From Lachnoclostridium sp. UBA3320 (lineage in GTDB: Bacteria; Bacillota; Clostridia; Lachnospirales; Lachnospiraceae), in the NCBI GenBank assembly GCA_002361175.1, contig DESG01000087.1:1-38986 (forward strand): a DNA stretch of 38,986 nucleotides, in the 5' to 3' direction. Each line of letters begins with the position of its first letter. Position 1 is the first letter of the stretch. The notes beneath the pieces were generated by a model. It did not search any database, was not told the origin of the DNA, and worked only from the letters and a program-made list of their open reading frames with translations. Shown here in pieces: positions 24,709 to 34,038 of the stretch. The position numbers were made by a program, and so were the translations under genes.

Positions 24709-24730
24709 TCTGGCAGGAGGTAAGTTTCTA

Positions 24731-25513
24731 ATGATAAGTACTGTTTCTTATTTTAATACGCTTAATATAAAACCTATCAGGGTATACCCAGAAAACAGTG
24801 GCAGAGAAACTACTATTACAAGTTTTGAGAAAGTGCTTTCTGACAAACAGGACAGTATATCAACAAAAAGCGTTAAAAAACAAGAAAAGACGGAAAATGA
24901 CAATCAAAGTACAGTGATAGAAGAGACAGAAGACACAGGGTATAAAGACCCTGTTACAGGAAAAGCAGTTCAGTATGTAGATATAGCTAAAAAAAGTTCC
25001 ACAGAGACAAAAAGTACAAGTACAAATACCAGTACAAGCACTAATACTAGCAGCAGTAATATACAAAAGTCTGCGCAGACAACTTCAAAATCTTCTGTGC
25101 CTGCATCTTCAATGAAAAAGACAAAGTATGATGAATACTTTAAGGAGGCAGCTAAGAAGTATGATATATCTGAAAGTTTGCTTAAAGCTATAGCAAAGGC
25201 AGAGTCAGATTTTGATCCAAATTGTCTGTCAAGTGCAGGAGCTATGGGCGTTATGCAGCTTATGCCTGAAACAGCTAATGGGCTTGGAGTTGATGACCCA
25301 TATGACCCAAGACAAAATATTATTGGCGGTGCAAAGTGTATTGCACAGAAATTAAAGGAATTTAATGGAAATGTAAAACTAGCGCTTGCTGCATATAATG
25401 CAGGAAGTGGGGCAGTAAAGCGCAATGGAGGCATTCCTTCGTATTGTAATACATATGTAAACAGAGTACTCAGCTATAAAGAAGCGTTTGAAACAGCAAA
25501 TGCAGTAGGGTGA
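24731..25513 (+). CDS. lytic transglycosylase (SLT domain) with low-complexity N-terminus
   Basis: 260 residues. SLT domain about 133-255: catalytic Glu158 in LLKAIAKAESDFDPN, GAMGVMQLMPETA, then NIIGGAKCIAQKL and ALAAYNAGSGAV, all standard. It cleaves the MurNAc-GlcNAc bond of peptidoglycan leaving the 1,6-anhydro end. The first 130 residues are a Ser/Thr/Lys-rich disordered linker with no signal peptide, so it may use a non-Sec route, as flagellar rod transglycosylases do, or act after lysis. AGGAGG stands 6 nt before ATG 24731. Confidence 0.9.
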   Translation: MISTVSYFNTLNIKPIRVYPENSGRETTITSFEKVLSDKQDSISTKSVKKQEKTENDNQSTVIEETEDTGYKDPVTGKAVQYVDIAKKSSTETKSTSTNTSTSTNTSSSNIQKSAQTTSKSSVPASSMKKTKYDEYFKEAAKKYDISESLLKAIAKAESDFDPNCLSSAGAMGVMQLMPETANGLGVDDPYDPRQNIIGGAKCIAQKLKEFNGNVKLALAAYNAGSGAVKRNGGIPSYCNTYVNRVLSYKEAFETANAVG

Positions 25514-25545
25514 AATTATTATAAGTTGTAAGGCAGGGAAGGACT

Positions 25546-26397
25546 ATGGATAGCGCAATCTGCATAAATGATAAAGTTGAAAAGAGCATAAGAAAAAAGT
25601 TTCATAAGGAACTGTTTAGCAGGTTTGCAAAAGCAATTAATGAATACAAACTTCTTGAACCAAAAGACCATGTTGCTGTATGTGTATCAGGCGGCAAGGA
25701 TTCCATGCTTATGGCTAAACTTTTTCAAGAACTTAAAAAACACAATAAATTTGACTTTGATATTTCATTCCTTGTTATGGACCCAGGATACAATAAAGCA
25801 AACAGAGAAGCATTGGAAAATAATGCTAAAATTTTAAATATTCCTATAACAATATTTGAAACACAGATATTTGATGCTGTCTATAAGATAGAGAAATCAC
25901 CTTGTTATCTTTGTGCACGTATGAGAAGAGGTTATCTTTATAATAATGCAAAAAAGCTTGGATGTAATAAAATTGCACTTGGACATCACTATGATGATGT
26001 TATCGAAACAATACTTATGGGTATGTTATATGGAGCACAGATACAGACAATGATGCCAAAGTTGCACAGTACTAATTTTAAAGGTATGGAACTTATAAGA
26101 CCTATGTATCTTATAAGGGAAGAAGATATAATTCATTGGAAAGATTATAATAATTTAAATTTTTTACAGTGTGCATGTAGATTTACAGAAAGTTTACAAA
26201 TATCTGGCAGTGATATAAGCAGTGAATCTAAGCGTCTTGAGATAAAAAATCTTATATGCAGGCTTAAGGAAACCAATCCATATATTGAAGGCAATATTTT
26301 TAGAAGTGTAGAAAATATAAATTTAGATACAGTAATTGCCTATAAAGAGAATGGCGTAAAACACTCTTTTCTTGAAAGATATAAAGATAAAGATTAG
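25546..26397 (+). CDS. TtcA-family PP-loop ATPase (tRNA thiolation-like)
   Basis: 283 residues. The PP-loop is VCVSGGKDSML (residues 46-56), and a CxxC pair in SPCYLCARMRRGYLY is followed by the GHHYDDVIETILMGMLY block typical of TtcA. A third Cys pair, LQCACRF, can complete the Fe-S site. The E. coli enzyme makes 2-thiocytidine at position 32 of tRNA. The C-terminal part differs from proteobacterial TtcA, so the exact tRNA base is not certain. It lies 32 bp after the transglycosylase gene. Confidence 0.85.
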   Translation: MDSAICINDKVEKSIRKKFHKELFSRFAKAINEYKLLEPKDHVAVCVSGGKDSMLMAKLFQELKKHNKFDFDISFLVMDPGYNKANREALENNAKILNIPITIFETQIFDAVYKIEKSPCYLCARMRRGYLYNNAKKLGCNKIALGHHYDDVIETILMGMLYGAQIQTMMPKLHSTNFKGMELIRPMYLIREEDIIHWKDYNNLNFLQCACRFTESLQISGSDISSESKRLEIKNLICRLKETNPYIEGNIFRSVENINLDTVIAYKENGVKHSFLERYKDKD

Positions 26398-26416
26398 AAA
26401 AAACTTAGCTGTAATT

Positions 26417-26468
26417 ATGCACAGAGATAGTTGCCGTTTATGGTTGCATTATATAATTCTCTGTGCAT
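26417..26468 (+). terminator. long-loop hairpin after the TtcA-like gene
   Basis: Perfect arms ATGCACAGAGA (26417-26427) and TCTCTGTGCAT (26458-26468), 30-nt loop, followed by TTTAGCATTTTG. It is a likely terminator before rsmF; a regulatory RNA element cannot be excluded. Confidence 0.5.
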
Positions 26469-26525
26469 TTTAGCATTTTGTTGTTATACAAGCTAATATG
26501 TAAAAAGAGAAAAGGAGTCCAATTT

Positions 26526-27935
26526 ATGATTTTGCCTAAAGATTTTACAAAGAGAATGGAAAGCCTTCTTGGCAGCAGGTATGATGAATTTATAGCTTCA
26601 TTTGATAAAGAAAAGACAACTGGGCTTCGGATAAATACTTTGAAATTAAATGCAGATGATATATCTGTTTTTCCTTTTAAACTTGATAAAATACCATGGA
26701 CAGATAATGGTTTTTATTATGACAGTAATAAAAGACCTGGACTTGACCCGCTGCATGATGCGGGAGCTTATTATATACAAGAGCCAAGTGCAATGGCTGT
26801 TGCAAGACTTCTTAATCCACAAAAAGGAGATATTGTATGTGATTTGTGTGCAGCGCCAGGTGGTAAAAGTACACATATCGCAGAGATGCTTAAAGGCACA
26901 GGAATGCTTGTATCTAATGAGATATCAGCACAGCGTGCTAAAATACTATCACAGAATATAGAGCGCATGGGAGTGAGTAATTCTATTGTTTGTAGTGAAT
27001 CGCCAGAAAAGCTTGCAGAATATTTTCCAAAATATTTTGATAAAATTTTAGTTGATGCTCCATGTTCAGGGGAAGGAATGTTTAGAAAAGATTTTACAGC
27101 GATAAAAGAGTGGAGTATAGAAAATGTTAAAATGTGTGCTATGCGTCAAAAAATGATACTTAAATGTGCTGATACAATGTTAAAACCAGGTGGTGTAATA
27201 GTATATTCCACATGTACATTTTCACCAGCAGAAGATGAAGAAATACTTATATGGTTTTTAAGACATTATAGTGGATATAAAGCTCAAACATGGCAATATA
27301 ACAGTGTAGATGGCTTTGGCACTGGAGAGGAAAGTTTTATATCAAAAAGTTTTGGCAGTATTTCTAAAGAAGAAAAAAATTCACTATCGTGTGCTATAAG
27401 ACTTTGGCCACATAAAATCCGTGGAGAAGGTCATTTTGCAGTAAGACTTAGAAAATCTGGAACTTCTAATATGACAGTTGAAATAAATAAAGATAATGTT
27501 TATATTGAAGTAAAAAAGGAGCAAAAGAAACTTGAACAGTTTTTTTTAGAAATATTTAACAATATAAATGTTAACTATACAGGATATTTAAAATTTTTTG
27601 GCGATAATCTGTTTCTTGTTCCGAATTTTTTTAAACCAGAGTTAAAGATAAATGCAATACGCAAAGGACTGCATATAGCGGTGCGTAAGAAAAATAGATT
27701 TGAACCAGCACATGCACTTAGCAGAGCAGTAAATCCAAAAGATGTCAGACAATACCATGACTGCGATTATGATACAGCTTTAAGATTTCTTCATGGAGAA
27801 GTAATTAGCTGCAATCCTGATTTTAAAGAATGGGTACTTATCGGATATAAAGGACTTGGGCTTGGATGGGGAAAAGCACTAAATGGAATTGTTAAAAATC
27901 ACTATCCAAAGGGGCTTAGAAGATTAAAATATTGA
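26526..27935 (+). CDS. rsmF: RsmF/RsmB-type 16S rRNA (cytosine-C5)-methyltransferase
   Basis: 469 residues. NOL1/NOP2/Sun core: DLCAAPGGKSTHIAEML (SAM), DAPCSGEGMFRKD and YSTCTFSPAEDE with the two catalytic Cys. The C-terminal 150 residues match the RsmF-type extension (GLHIAVRKKNRFEPAHAL and HGEVI), which resembles a PUA-like fold. It methylates cytosine C5 in 16S rRNA (C1407 in E. coli). ATG 26526 is the start, AAAGGAG lying 8 nt upstream; the frame is open 63 bp further but without a ribosome site. Confidence 0.9.
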   Translation: MILPKDFTKRMESLLGSRYDEFIASFDKEKTTGLRINTLKLNADDISVFPFKLDKIPWTDNGFYYDSNKRPGLDPLHDAGAYYIQEPSAMAVARLLNPQKGDIVCDLCAAPGGKSTHIAEMLKGTGMLVSNEISAQRAKILSQNIERMGVSNSIVCSESPEKLAEYFPKYFDKILVDAPCSGEGMFRKDFTAIKEWSIENVKMCAMRQKMILKCADTMLKPGGVIVYSTCTFSPAEDEEILIWFLRHYSGYKAQTWQYNSVDGFGTGEESFISKSFGSISKEEKNSLSCAIRLWPHKIRGEGHFAVRLRKSGTSNMTVEINKDNVYIEVKKEQKKLEQFFLEIFNNINVNYTGYLKFFGDNLFLVPNFFKPELKINAIRKGLHIAVRKKNRFEPAHALSRAVNPKDVRQYHDCDYDTALRFLHGEVISCNPDFKEWVLIGYKGLGLGWGKALNGIVKNHYPKGLRRLKY

Positions 27936-27954
27936 AGTTTTATGGAGGAGATTC

Positions 27955-28752
27955 ATGAAAGTTGCACTTGGACAATTAAATATGGTATGGGAAGATAAAA
28001 ATGCTTCTTTAAAAAAAGCTATAAATATGATTAAAGAGGCAGCATCAGCAAATGCAGATATAATTTTATTTCCAGAGATGTCCTTAACAGGATTTTCGAT
28101 GGCACTGGACAAGATTGGAGAAAATATTTCTGATTCGTGGAGTATAAAAACAATGAAAGATTTAGCAGTGCAAAATAATATTGCTATAGGTTTTGGGTGG
28201 GCGATGCTGCCAGAGCATGAAAATACAAAAGGCAGCAATATGTTTACTGTTATAGGAAAAGATGGAAATATAATTACAGAGTATAAAAAGATACACCCTT
28301 TTACTTTAGGTGGTGAAAGCGATGTATATAATGATGGAAATATTATAGTTACAGCACCATTTATGGAGCATATCATCAGCCTTTTTATATGTTATGATTT
28401 GCGATTTCCTGAACTTTTTCAGATTGCTTCAGAAAAAGCTGATGTGATATTTATAATCGCCAACTGGCCAGCAGTTAGAAGTGCGCATTGGACAACACTT
28501 CTTAGAGCAAGAGCGATAGAAACACAATCATATGTTATAGGTGTTAATTGCTATGGATTTTATGATAATACAGAATACAGCGGAGATAGCATGGCAGTAG
28601 ACTCCATAGGTAATATACTTGGACAGATTTCAGGCAGAGAAGGTGTTCTTATCTGTGATATTGATAATAGAGCATGGAGTCTTAGAAATAAATTTAATTC
28701 TAAAAAGGACAGAAAAATTAACTTTTATGTAAAAAAATATTTGGAAAAATAG
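27955..28752 (+). CDS. carbon-nitrogen hydrolase (nitrilase family)
   Basis: 265 residues, one nitrilase domain. The catalytic triad is visible: Glu41 (LFPEMSLTGF), Lys112 (TEYKKIHPF) and Cys146 (LFICYDLRFPELF), plus the later HWTTLLRARAIETQSYVIG. The form ICYDLRFPEL is close to the omega-amidase/YafV group, which hydrolyses 2-oxoglutaramate or similar small amides. Lies 19 bp after rsmF with GGAGG before the ATG, so probably in one operon; the substrate is inferred. Confidence 0.9.
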   Translation: MKVALGQLNMVWEDKNASLKKAINMIKEAASANADIILFPEMSLTGFSMALDKIGENISDSWSIKTMKDLAVQNNIAIGFGWAMLPEHENTKGSNMFTVIGKDGNIITEYKKIHPFTLGGESDVYNDGNIIVTAPFMEHIISLFICYDLRFPELFQIASEKADVIFIIANWPAVRSAHWTTLLRARAIETQSYVIGVNCYGFYDNTEYSGDSMAVDSIGNILGQISGREGVLICDIDNRAWSLRNKFNSKKDRKINFYVKKYLEK

Positions 28753-28797
28753 ATAGTGAGTGGAAGTACATTGCCGGTTTTGTTAATGGGGGATATT

Positions 28798-31242
28798 ATG
28801 AGACAATATGAATTTTCTATAAGAATTGCTCAGATTCACCATTTGCTGGATGAACGTAAATATAAAAAGGCATTGGCTGTAGTTAGGACTATAGATTTAA
28901 AACAGGTAAAAAGTCTTAGCGACCTTAGTGTTATTGCAGATGTTTTTGCTAAAACAGAACAGTTTGATTCAGCAAAAGATGCTTATCTGAAAATATATAA
29001 TAAATCAAGAACAAGACGTATTCTGCACAGACTTATTTATATTTCTATCAGAACGAAAGATATTGACGAAGCAGAAAGATATTATAATGAATTTGTGGAA
29101 ATGAACCCTAGTTCGCGTGATATAATTACAACTAGGTACAGAATAGACAAAGCTGCTGGTGTTCCTATTGGAAAGCTTATTGAGACACTTGAAGAACTTA
29201 AAGAAGAAGAGTATATAGAAGAATGGGCTTATGAGCTTGCAAAATTATATCATAAAGCGGGAAGATTTGAAGAGTGCCGCAGAGAATGTGAAGACATAAA
29301 ACTGTGGTTTGGACATGGTGAAATAGTAGACCGTGCACAGAAACTTATTGAATTTATTGACGACAAAAATGCATTGCCTTATCTTGATGATAAGGATTAT
29401 ACAATGGATAAAGGAGAACCTAATCCTGATGACACAGGGTCTTTGCCTAGTTTAAACGAATATCTTCAAAAAAAGTCATATACTGCTGATTCCAAGATAA
29501 ATAAGACAGATATGTATAATACGTCAGAACAGGAAATGGAGTGGATAGAGGAAAAAGATTTAGTAAATAAGCAAAGCCAAAATTTTAATAATGACAGGAA
29601 TGATGTAAATATGCGCAATCCAGATGAATTTATAGACGATTACGATGAAGATGATTTTGAGGCAGATGCTGGTTTAGGAAAACTAGCATTGGGAGGGCTT
29701 AGCAAACTGACAGGCCTTTTTAGATTTGGAGGTAAGAAGAACAGCAGTGATATAAATAGAAATAGGGATATACAAGACAACTATACCAGAAAAAATGATA
29801 ATAGAAAAGAAAGCAGCAGTGACAGTAAAGGAGAAAATGCTAATATAGTAAGTACATATAAAAGTGATTTAGATATAAAGATTTCTATTGACAATGAATT
29901 ATATAATAGAACTCTTGAAAATAAAGCAGAAATAAACAGAAATAATAATTTAGATAAAGAGCAGCCAGATGAAGTTTTAGAAAATGAAGTAGTGTATTCA
30001 CAGTCTGGTATGGGTATTACGCAAGACCTTTCAAGAGAAATTTCTGCAATATACGAAGCTGAACACAGGGAACAGAGAAAAGAGAAAGACAATAGAATAT
30101 CCGAAACAAGCATGACAAGTTTGGAAGAGACAGCAAGCACAATAGAAAAGACAAGTGCAGAAAATACAGGAGAGCACAGACCTCCTAAAAGAGATGCTAC
30201 TAAAGTAATAGAGCGTATGACGAAAGCTGTTAAAAGCGATGAAAGTAAAAGCATGAGTATACAACCTACAAACATAGATGATGAAAAAGAAACAGAGAAA
30301 AAAAAGCAGGAAAAGGCAAGACAAGAAGAAACGAGGTTAAGACAAGAAGCAGAAGAGAAAAAGCAAAAGGAAAAAGAAGAGGCAAAGGCAAAAGCACACG
30401 CAATAGAAGAGGAAATAAAGCTAAAAGAAGCGATTGCTATAGAAGAAAAGGCAAAGTTAAAAGAAGCGGAAGCGATAGCTATAGTAGAAGAGGCACGAAA
30501 AAAAGCAGAGGAAGCACAAAAGATACTTGCAGAAGCAGAAAAGAAGCGTGCACAGGTACAAGCGGCTCTTTTATCAGCAAATGAAGAGAGTCAGGAAAAA
30601 GAAGATGCAGAAGAAATAAAAGAGACAGAACAAAAAGAGACAGATGATAAATTTGAAGATGATAAAGATATAGACAGTGAATGGTATCATGATTTAAATG
30701 ATGAGGATGAATTTTATGAAGATGCAGAATACGAAGAAGATGACGATGTATCTGGTTTGTACAATGAAAGTCTTTCCGAAGATGATTTGCCAACTACAAA
30801 AGCACTCCACACTTCATTTAATGATATTCTTACGTTAATAGGTGGAGAACAAGACCCATCACACTTTGTCTTTGTAGGTGATACTTCTAATTTATTAGTA
30901 GGACTTTCCAAGAAGATTATAAAGGTAATGAAAGAAACAGGCTACATGAGCATCGGACGTATTGCAAAGATAAGTGCCAAGAAGTTAAACCAGATGGATT
31001 TAAGTGGATTTAAAGGTCAGCTTAAAGGAAATTGTCTGCTTATTGATGAAGCCGCTGAGCTTATGGTTCCTACAATTGCAAGTGTATTTGAAATAATGGA
31101 TGAATTTTATGGAGATTTTGTTGTTATTTTAGCAGATGATGGCAATACTCTTGACCAATTATTTAAGTTTGCACCTGCACTTGCAAGACGCTTTAAATAC
31201 ATAATAGATATAAGCAACTATACAGAGGAGGACTGTAAATAG
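28798..31242 (+). CDS. TPR/coiled-coil protein ending in a CbxX/EccA-like domain lacking Walker A
   Basis: About 814 residues. 1-190: TPR-like helical hairpins (SDLSVIADVFAKTEQFDSAK; IDEAERYYNEFVEMNPSSRD; EEYIEEWAYELAKLYHKAGR). 215-480: acidic, low-complexity linker. About 480-600: a charged coiled coil of Lys/Glu/Ala heptads (EEAKAKAHAIEEEIKLKEA). About 605-660: very acidic. 670-814: a domain resembling the AAA+ CbxX/EccA ATPases: HFVFVGDTSNLLVG where the family has GxPGTGKT, Walker B NCLLIDEAAELM, DFVVILADDGNTLDQLF and ALARRFKYIIDISNYTEEDC. The Lys of Walker A is missing, so it probably does not hydrolyse ATP. The start is ATG 28798, behind GGGGGAT. No signal peptide. Confidence 0.65.
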   Translation: MRQYEFSIRIAQIHHLLDERKYKKALAVVRTIDLKQVKSLSDLSVIADVFAKTEQFDSAKDAYLKIYNKSRTRRILHRLIYISIRTKDIDEAERYYNEFVEMNPSSRDIITTRYRIDKAAGVPIGKLIETLEELKEEEYIEEWAYELAKLYHKAGRFEECRRECEDIKLWFGHGEIVDRAQKLIEFIDDKNALPYLDDKDYTMDKGEPNPDDTGSLPSLNEYLQKKSYTADSKINKTDMYNTSEQEMEWIEEKDLVNKQSQNFNNDRNDVNMRNPDEFIDDYDEDDFEADAGLGKLALGGLSKLTGLFRFGGKKNSSDINRNRDIQDNYTRKNDNRKESSSDSKGENANIVSTYKSDLDIKISIDNELYNRTLENKAEINRNNNLDKEQPDEVLENEVVYSQSGMGITQDLSREISAIYEAEHREQRKEKDNRISETSMTSLEETASTIEKTSAENTGEHRPPKRDATKVIERMTKAVKSDESKSMSIQPTNIDDEKETEKKKQEKARQEETRLRQEAEEKKQKEKEEAKAKAHAIEEEIKLKEAIAIEEKAKLKEAEAIAIVEEARKKAEEAQKILAEAEKKRAQVQAALLSANEESQEKEDAEEIKETEQKETDDKFEDDKDIDSEWYHDLNDEDEFYEDAEYEEDDDVSGLYNESLSEDDLPTTKALHTSFNDILTLIGGEQDPSHFVFVGDTSNLLVGLSKKIIKVMKETGYMSIGRIAKISAKKLNQMDLSGFKGQLKGNCLLIDEAAELMVPTIASVFEIMDEFYGDFVVILADDGNTLDQLFKFAPALARRFKYIIDISNYTEEDCK

Positions 31243-31275
31243 GCTATTTTTAAATAAGGAGGAGTATGGAAAAAT

Positions 31276-32928
31276 ATGGTTACAGATAATATAGTAAATG
31301 TAATAGGTCACAAAAATCCTGATACAGATTCAGTATGTTCTGCTATTGCATATGCAAGGCTAAAATGCGAAGTAACAGGCAAGAAATATGTGGCAAGATG
31401 TGCAGGGCAGATTAATTCAGAAACAGATTTTGTGCTTAAACGATTTAAAGTACCAGTACCTGGATATATCAGAGATGTGAGGACACAGGTTGTTGATATT
31501 GATGTTGAAAGAGTACAAGGTGTTGGTGAAGATATTTCCATTAAAAAGGCATGGGAAATAATGAAAACAAATATGCTACAGACACTTCCAATAGTAAATA
31601 ATTCCAAAAAACTTATAGGACTTTTGACAATACAAGATATAGCAAAGTCATATATGGATGTGTATGATAGCAGAATTATAGCTACTGCAAGAACCCCATT
31701 TAGTAATATTGTGCAAACTCTTGAAGGTGAAATGGTATATGGCAATTCTGATGAAAAAATAGAAACAGGAAAATGTCTTATTGCTGCTGCCAATCCTGAC
31801 CTCATGGAAAGCTACATTGAAAAAGGCGATATAGTAATACTTGGCAATAGATACGAATCACAGCTCTGTGCTATTGAAATGGACGCTAAGTGTATAATAG
31901 TATGCGATGGTGCAACAGTATCATTTACAATTACTAAACTTGCCAAAAATAAAGAGTGTTTTATAATAAAGACACCTTATGATACATTTACAGCTTCACG
32001 TTTAATTAATCAAAGTATACCAATCAAATTTTTTATGAAAAGTGAAAATCTTGTAACATTTGGACTGGGAGAATTTTTAGATGATATACGTGATATAATG
32101 ACGAAGAAAAAATACAGGGATTTTCCTATACTTGACTGGAATGATAACTATTTTGGCATGATATCACGCAGAAGCTTACTTGGAGCACGCAAAAAGAAAC
32201 TTATCTTAGTAGACCACAATGAGCCTTCACAGTCAGTAGATGGCATAGAAGAGGCAGAACTTCTTGAAATTATAGACCATCACCGCATAGGTTCAATAGA
32301 GACAATGGCTCCTGTATTTTTCAGAAATCAACCACTTGGCTGTACAGCAACAATAATTTACCAGATGTATGGCGAAGCTGGTGTCAAAATTCCAAAAGAT
32401 ACAGCAGGACTTTTGTGTTCAGCAATATTATCTGATACACTTATGTACCGCTCACCAACATGTACAGAAGTAGATAAAAAAGCAGCAGAAGCACTTGCAT
32501 TAATAGCTGGAATAAATGTAGAACAGTATGCTTCAGAAATGTTTGCAACAGGAAGCACATTGTCTTCAAAATCTCCAGAAGAAATATTTTACCATGATTT
32601 TAAAAAATTTGATGTTGGAGAGAAAAAGTTTGGTGTAGGACAGATTACATCAATGATACATTCAGAGTTTAATGCTATAAAAACAAAGCTTATTCCATAT
32701 ATGAAGAAAGTACTGCCAGACCTTCAGGTTTCAATGCTTTTCTTTATGCTTACTGACATAATGCAGGAAAGTACAGAACTTTTATATGCAGGAAGTGGAG
32801 CTAAAGAACTTGCAGAAGCAGCCTTTCGCAAAGAGGGAGGAGAGGAAAGCATGATACTCGAAAATATTGTATCACGCAAAAAACAAATTATACCAGCTAT
32901 GGTAACAGAGCTTCAGGAAGAAACATAA
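31276..32928 (+). CDS. ppaC: manganese-dependent inorganic pyrophosphatase with CBS and DRTGG insert
   Basis: 550 residues, far longer than the 310 of simple family II enzymes. N-terminal DHH core: VIGHKNPDTDSVCSAIAYA (metal ligands His12, Asp16, Asp18). A regulatory insert (about 65-305) has two CBS halves (ILQTLPIVNNSKKLIGLLTI; KKYRDFPILDWNDNYFGMIS) around a DRTGG-like domain. The core resumes with LVDHNEPSQS and EIIDHHRIGS, then the DHHA2 domain. The enzyme splits pyrophosphate to two phosphates; the CBS unit binds adenine nucleotides, AMP or ADP inhibiting and ATP or Ap4A activating. It probably balances a cell that also uses PPi in glycolysis (gene at 13137). AGGAGG lies 11 nt before the ATG. 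Confidence 0.92.
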   Translation: MVTDNIVNVIGHKNPDTDSVCSAIAYARLKCEVTGKKYVARCAGQINSETDFVLKRFKVPVPGYIRDVRTQVVDIDVERVQGVGEDISIKKAWEIMKTNMLQTLPIVNNSKKLIGLLTIQDIAKSYMDVYDSRIIATARTPFSNIVQTLEGEMVYGNSDEKIETGKCLIAAANPDLMESYIEKGDIVILGNRYESQLCAIEMDAKCIIVCDGATVSFTITKLAKNKECFIIKTPYDTFTASRLINQSIPIKFFMKSENLVTFGLGEFLDDIRDIMTKKKYRDFPILDWNDNYFGMISRRSLLGARKKKLILVDHNEPSQSVDGIEEAELLEIIDHHRIGSIETMAPVFFRNQPLGCTATIIYQMYGEAGVKIPKDTAGLLCSAILSDTLMYRSPTCTEVDKKAAEALALIAGINVEQYASEMFATGSTLSSKSPEEIFYHDFKKFDVGEKKFGVGQITSMIHSEFNAIKTKLIPYMKKVLPDLQVSMLFFMLTDIMQESTELLYAGSGAKELAEAAFRKEGGEESMILENIVSRKKQIIPAMVTELQEET

Positions 32929-32967
32929 AAATATATAAATACAGAAACATATAATTGGAGGATGAAA

Positions 32968-33576
32968 GTGATAAAAAATATTATTTTAGATATTGGAGAT
33001 GTGTTATTAGAGTACAGGTGGCATGATATGCTCACTGATTATGGACTGACAGACGAAGATGCAGAAAAAGTAGGAACACTTATGTTTAATGACAATTTAT
33101 GGCATGAGCTTGACCTTGCAGTTATGACATATGATGAAATAGTTCGCCAGTATACAGATAATTATCCTGAATATGCTGACACTATACAATGGTTTTTATC
33201 ACATGGTGAATTTATGCATGTAAAACGTGAAGATGTCTGGGAAAAAGTACATAAATTAAAAGAAAAAGGGTATAAAATATACATACTTTCAAACTATTCA
33301 GAAAATCTTTTCACTAAGCATACAAGTGACGCACCTTTTATTGAGTTAGCAGATGGAGTAGTAGTTTCATATCAAATACACTTAACAAAACCTGACGAAA
33401 GAATTTACAGATATTTACTAGATAAATATAACCTTAAAGCTGAGGAATGCCTTTTCTTTGATGATAGACAGGAAAATACAGAAGGTGCTATAAAACTTGG
33501 CATAAATGCGATAACAGTGACATCAAAGGAATTGCTTTTAGAAGAATTGGATAAAATACTAGAATCAGAACGATAA
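32968..33576 (+). CDS. HAD-superfamily hydrolase (YihX-like subfamily)
   Basis: 202 residues. Motif I is IILDIGDVLLEY, with Gly where the second Asp of DxD usually stands, as in YihX-like FDLGNVI; motif II is KIYILSNYSE and motif IV LFFDDRQENTEGA, with the motif III Lys in LTKPDERIYRY. YihX-type members remove phosphate from glucose 1-phosphate or related sugars. GTG 32968 is preferred: GGAGG (32957-32961) is 6 nt from it but directly touches the ATG at 32962. It lies 39 bp after the pyrophosphatase gene. Confidence 0.85.
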   Translation: MIKNIILDIGDVLLEYRWHDMLTDYGLTDEDAEKVGTLMFNDNLWHELDLAVMTYDEIVRQYTDNYPEYADTIQWFLSHGEFMHVKREDVWEKVHKLKEKGYKIYILSNYSENLFTKHTSDAPFIELADGVVVSYQIHLTKPDERIYRYLLDKYNLKAEECLFFDDRQENTEGAIKLGINAITVTSKELLLEELDKILESER

Positions 33577-33625
33577 TAACTATAAAAGAGATAATATCAA
33601 AATTATATATAAAGGAGATAAACTT

Positions 33626-33943
33626 ATGGAACTTACAATTAATACAGCAAATTTTGAAGAGAAAGTAATTAAGAGTGATAAACCAGTACTCGTTGACTTT
33701 TGGGCTACATGGTGTGGACCATGCCAAATGCAAGGACCTGTAATAGAACAGCTTGCAGATGAGGCAAAGGATTTTTATGTAGGAAAGGTAAATGTAGATC
33801 AAGAACCAGAATTGCAGATGAAATTTGATATTTCATCAATTCCATCATTGCTTATTTTTAAAAATGGTAATTGCGTCAAAACACTTATAGGATTCCATAC
33901 AAAAGAACAGATTTTGCAAGAAATGACAGGGATTATTAAGTAA
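33626..33943 (+). CDS. trxA: thioredoxin
   Basis: 105 residues, the standard thioredoxin size, with the active site WATWCGPCQM (Cys30, Cys33), the buried Asp in VLVDFWA, and the cis-Pro in ISSIPSLLIFKNG. Reduces protein disulfides using thioredoxin reductase. AAGGAG before ATG 33626. Last of the run rsmF-trxA. Confidence 0.97.
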   Translation: MELTINTANFEEKVIKSDKPVLVDFWATWCGPCQMQGPVIEQLADEAKDFYVGKVNVDQEPELQMKFDISSIPSLLIFKNGNCVKTLIGFHTKEQILQEMTGIIK

Positions 33944-33983
33944 AAACTAAGACCAAAAAGCAATTAAAAAAATAAGGAAAAGC

Positions 33984-34011
33984 ACGGACTTGCCGGCTGA
34001 CGCATAGAATA
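33984..34011 (+). promoter_or_regulatory. candidate SigE/SigK-type promoter of the sigma-factor gene
   Basis: AC (33984-33985), 17-bp spacer, CATAGAATA (34003-34011), fitting the SigK pattern AC-16/17-CATAnnnTA, 27 bp before the GTG start. No TATAAT-type promoter is visible here. Inferred by analogy with B. subtilis. Confidence 0.45.
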
Positions 34012-34038
34012 AATATAAAAGTATTTGAGGTGTCACCG

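Noticed and set aside
24970..25434. Long minus-strand frame opposite the transglycosylase gene
   Set aside because: Complement of the Ser/Thr-rich repeat and SLT codons; hydrophobic low-complexity product, no ribosome site.
26463..26525. 21-residue N-terminal extension of the RsmF-like protein
   Set aside because: The frame is open but runs through the hairpin arm and contains the AAAGGAG site for ATG 26526; the extension has no family match.
29781..30324. Minus-strand frames opposite the coiled-coil part of the TPR protein
   Set aside because: Leu/Ser/Phe-rich readings of Lys/Glu codons, a known artefact of A/G-rich coding DNA.
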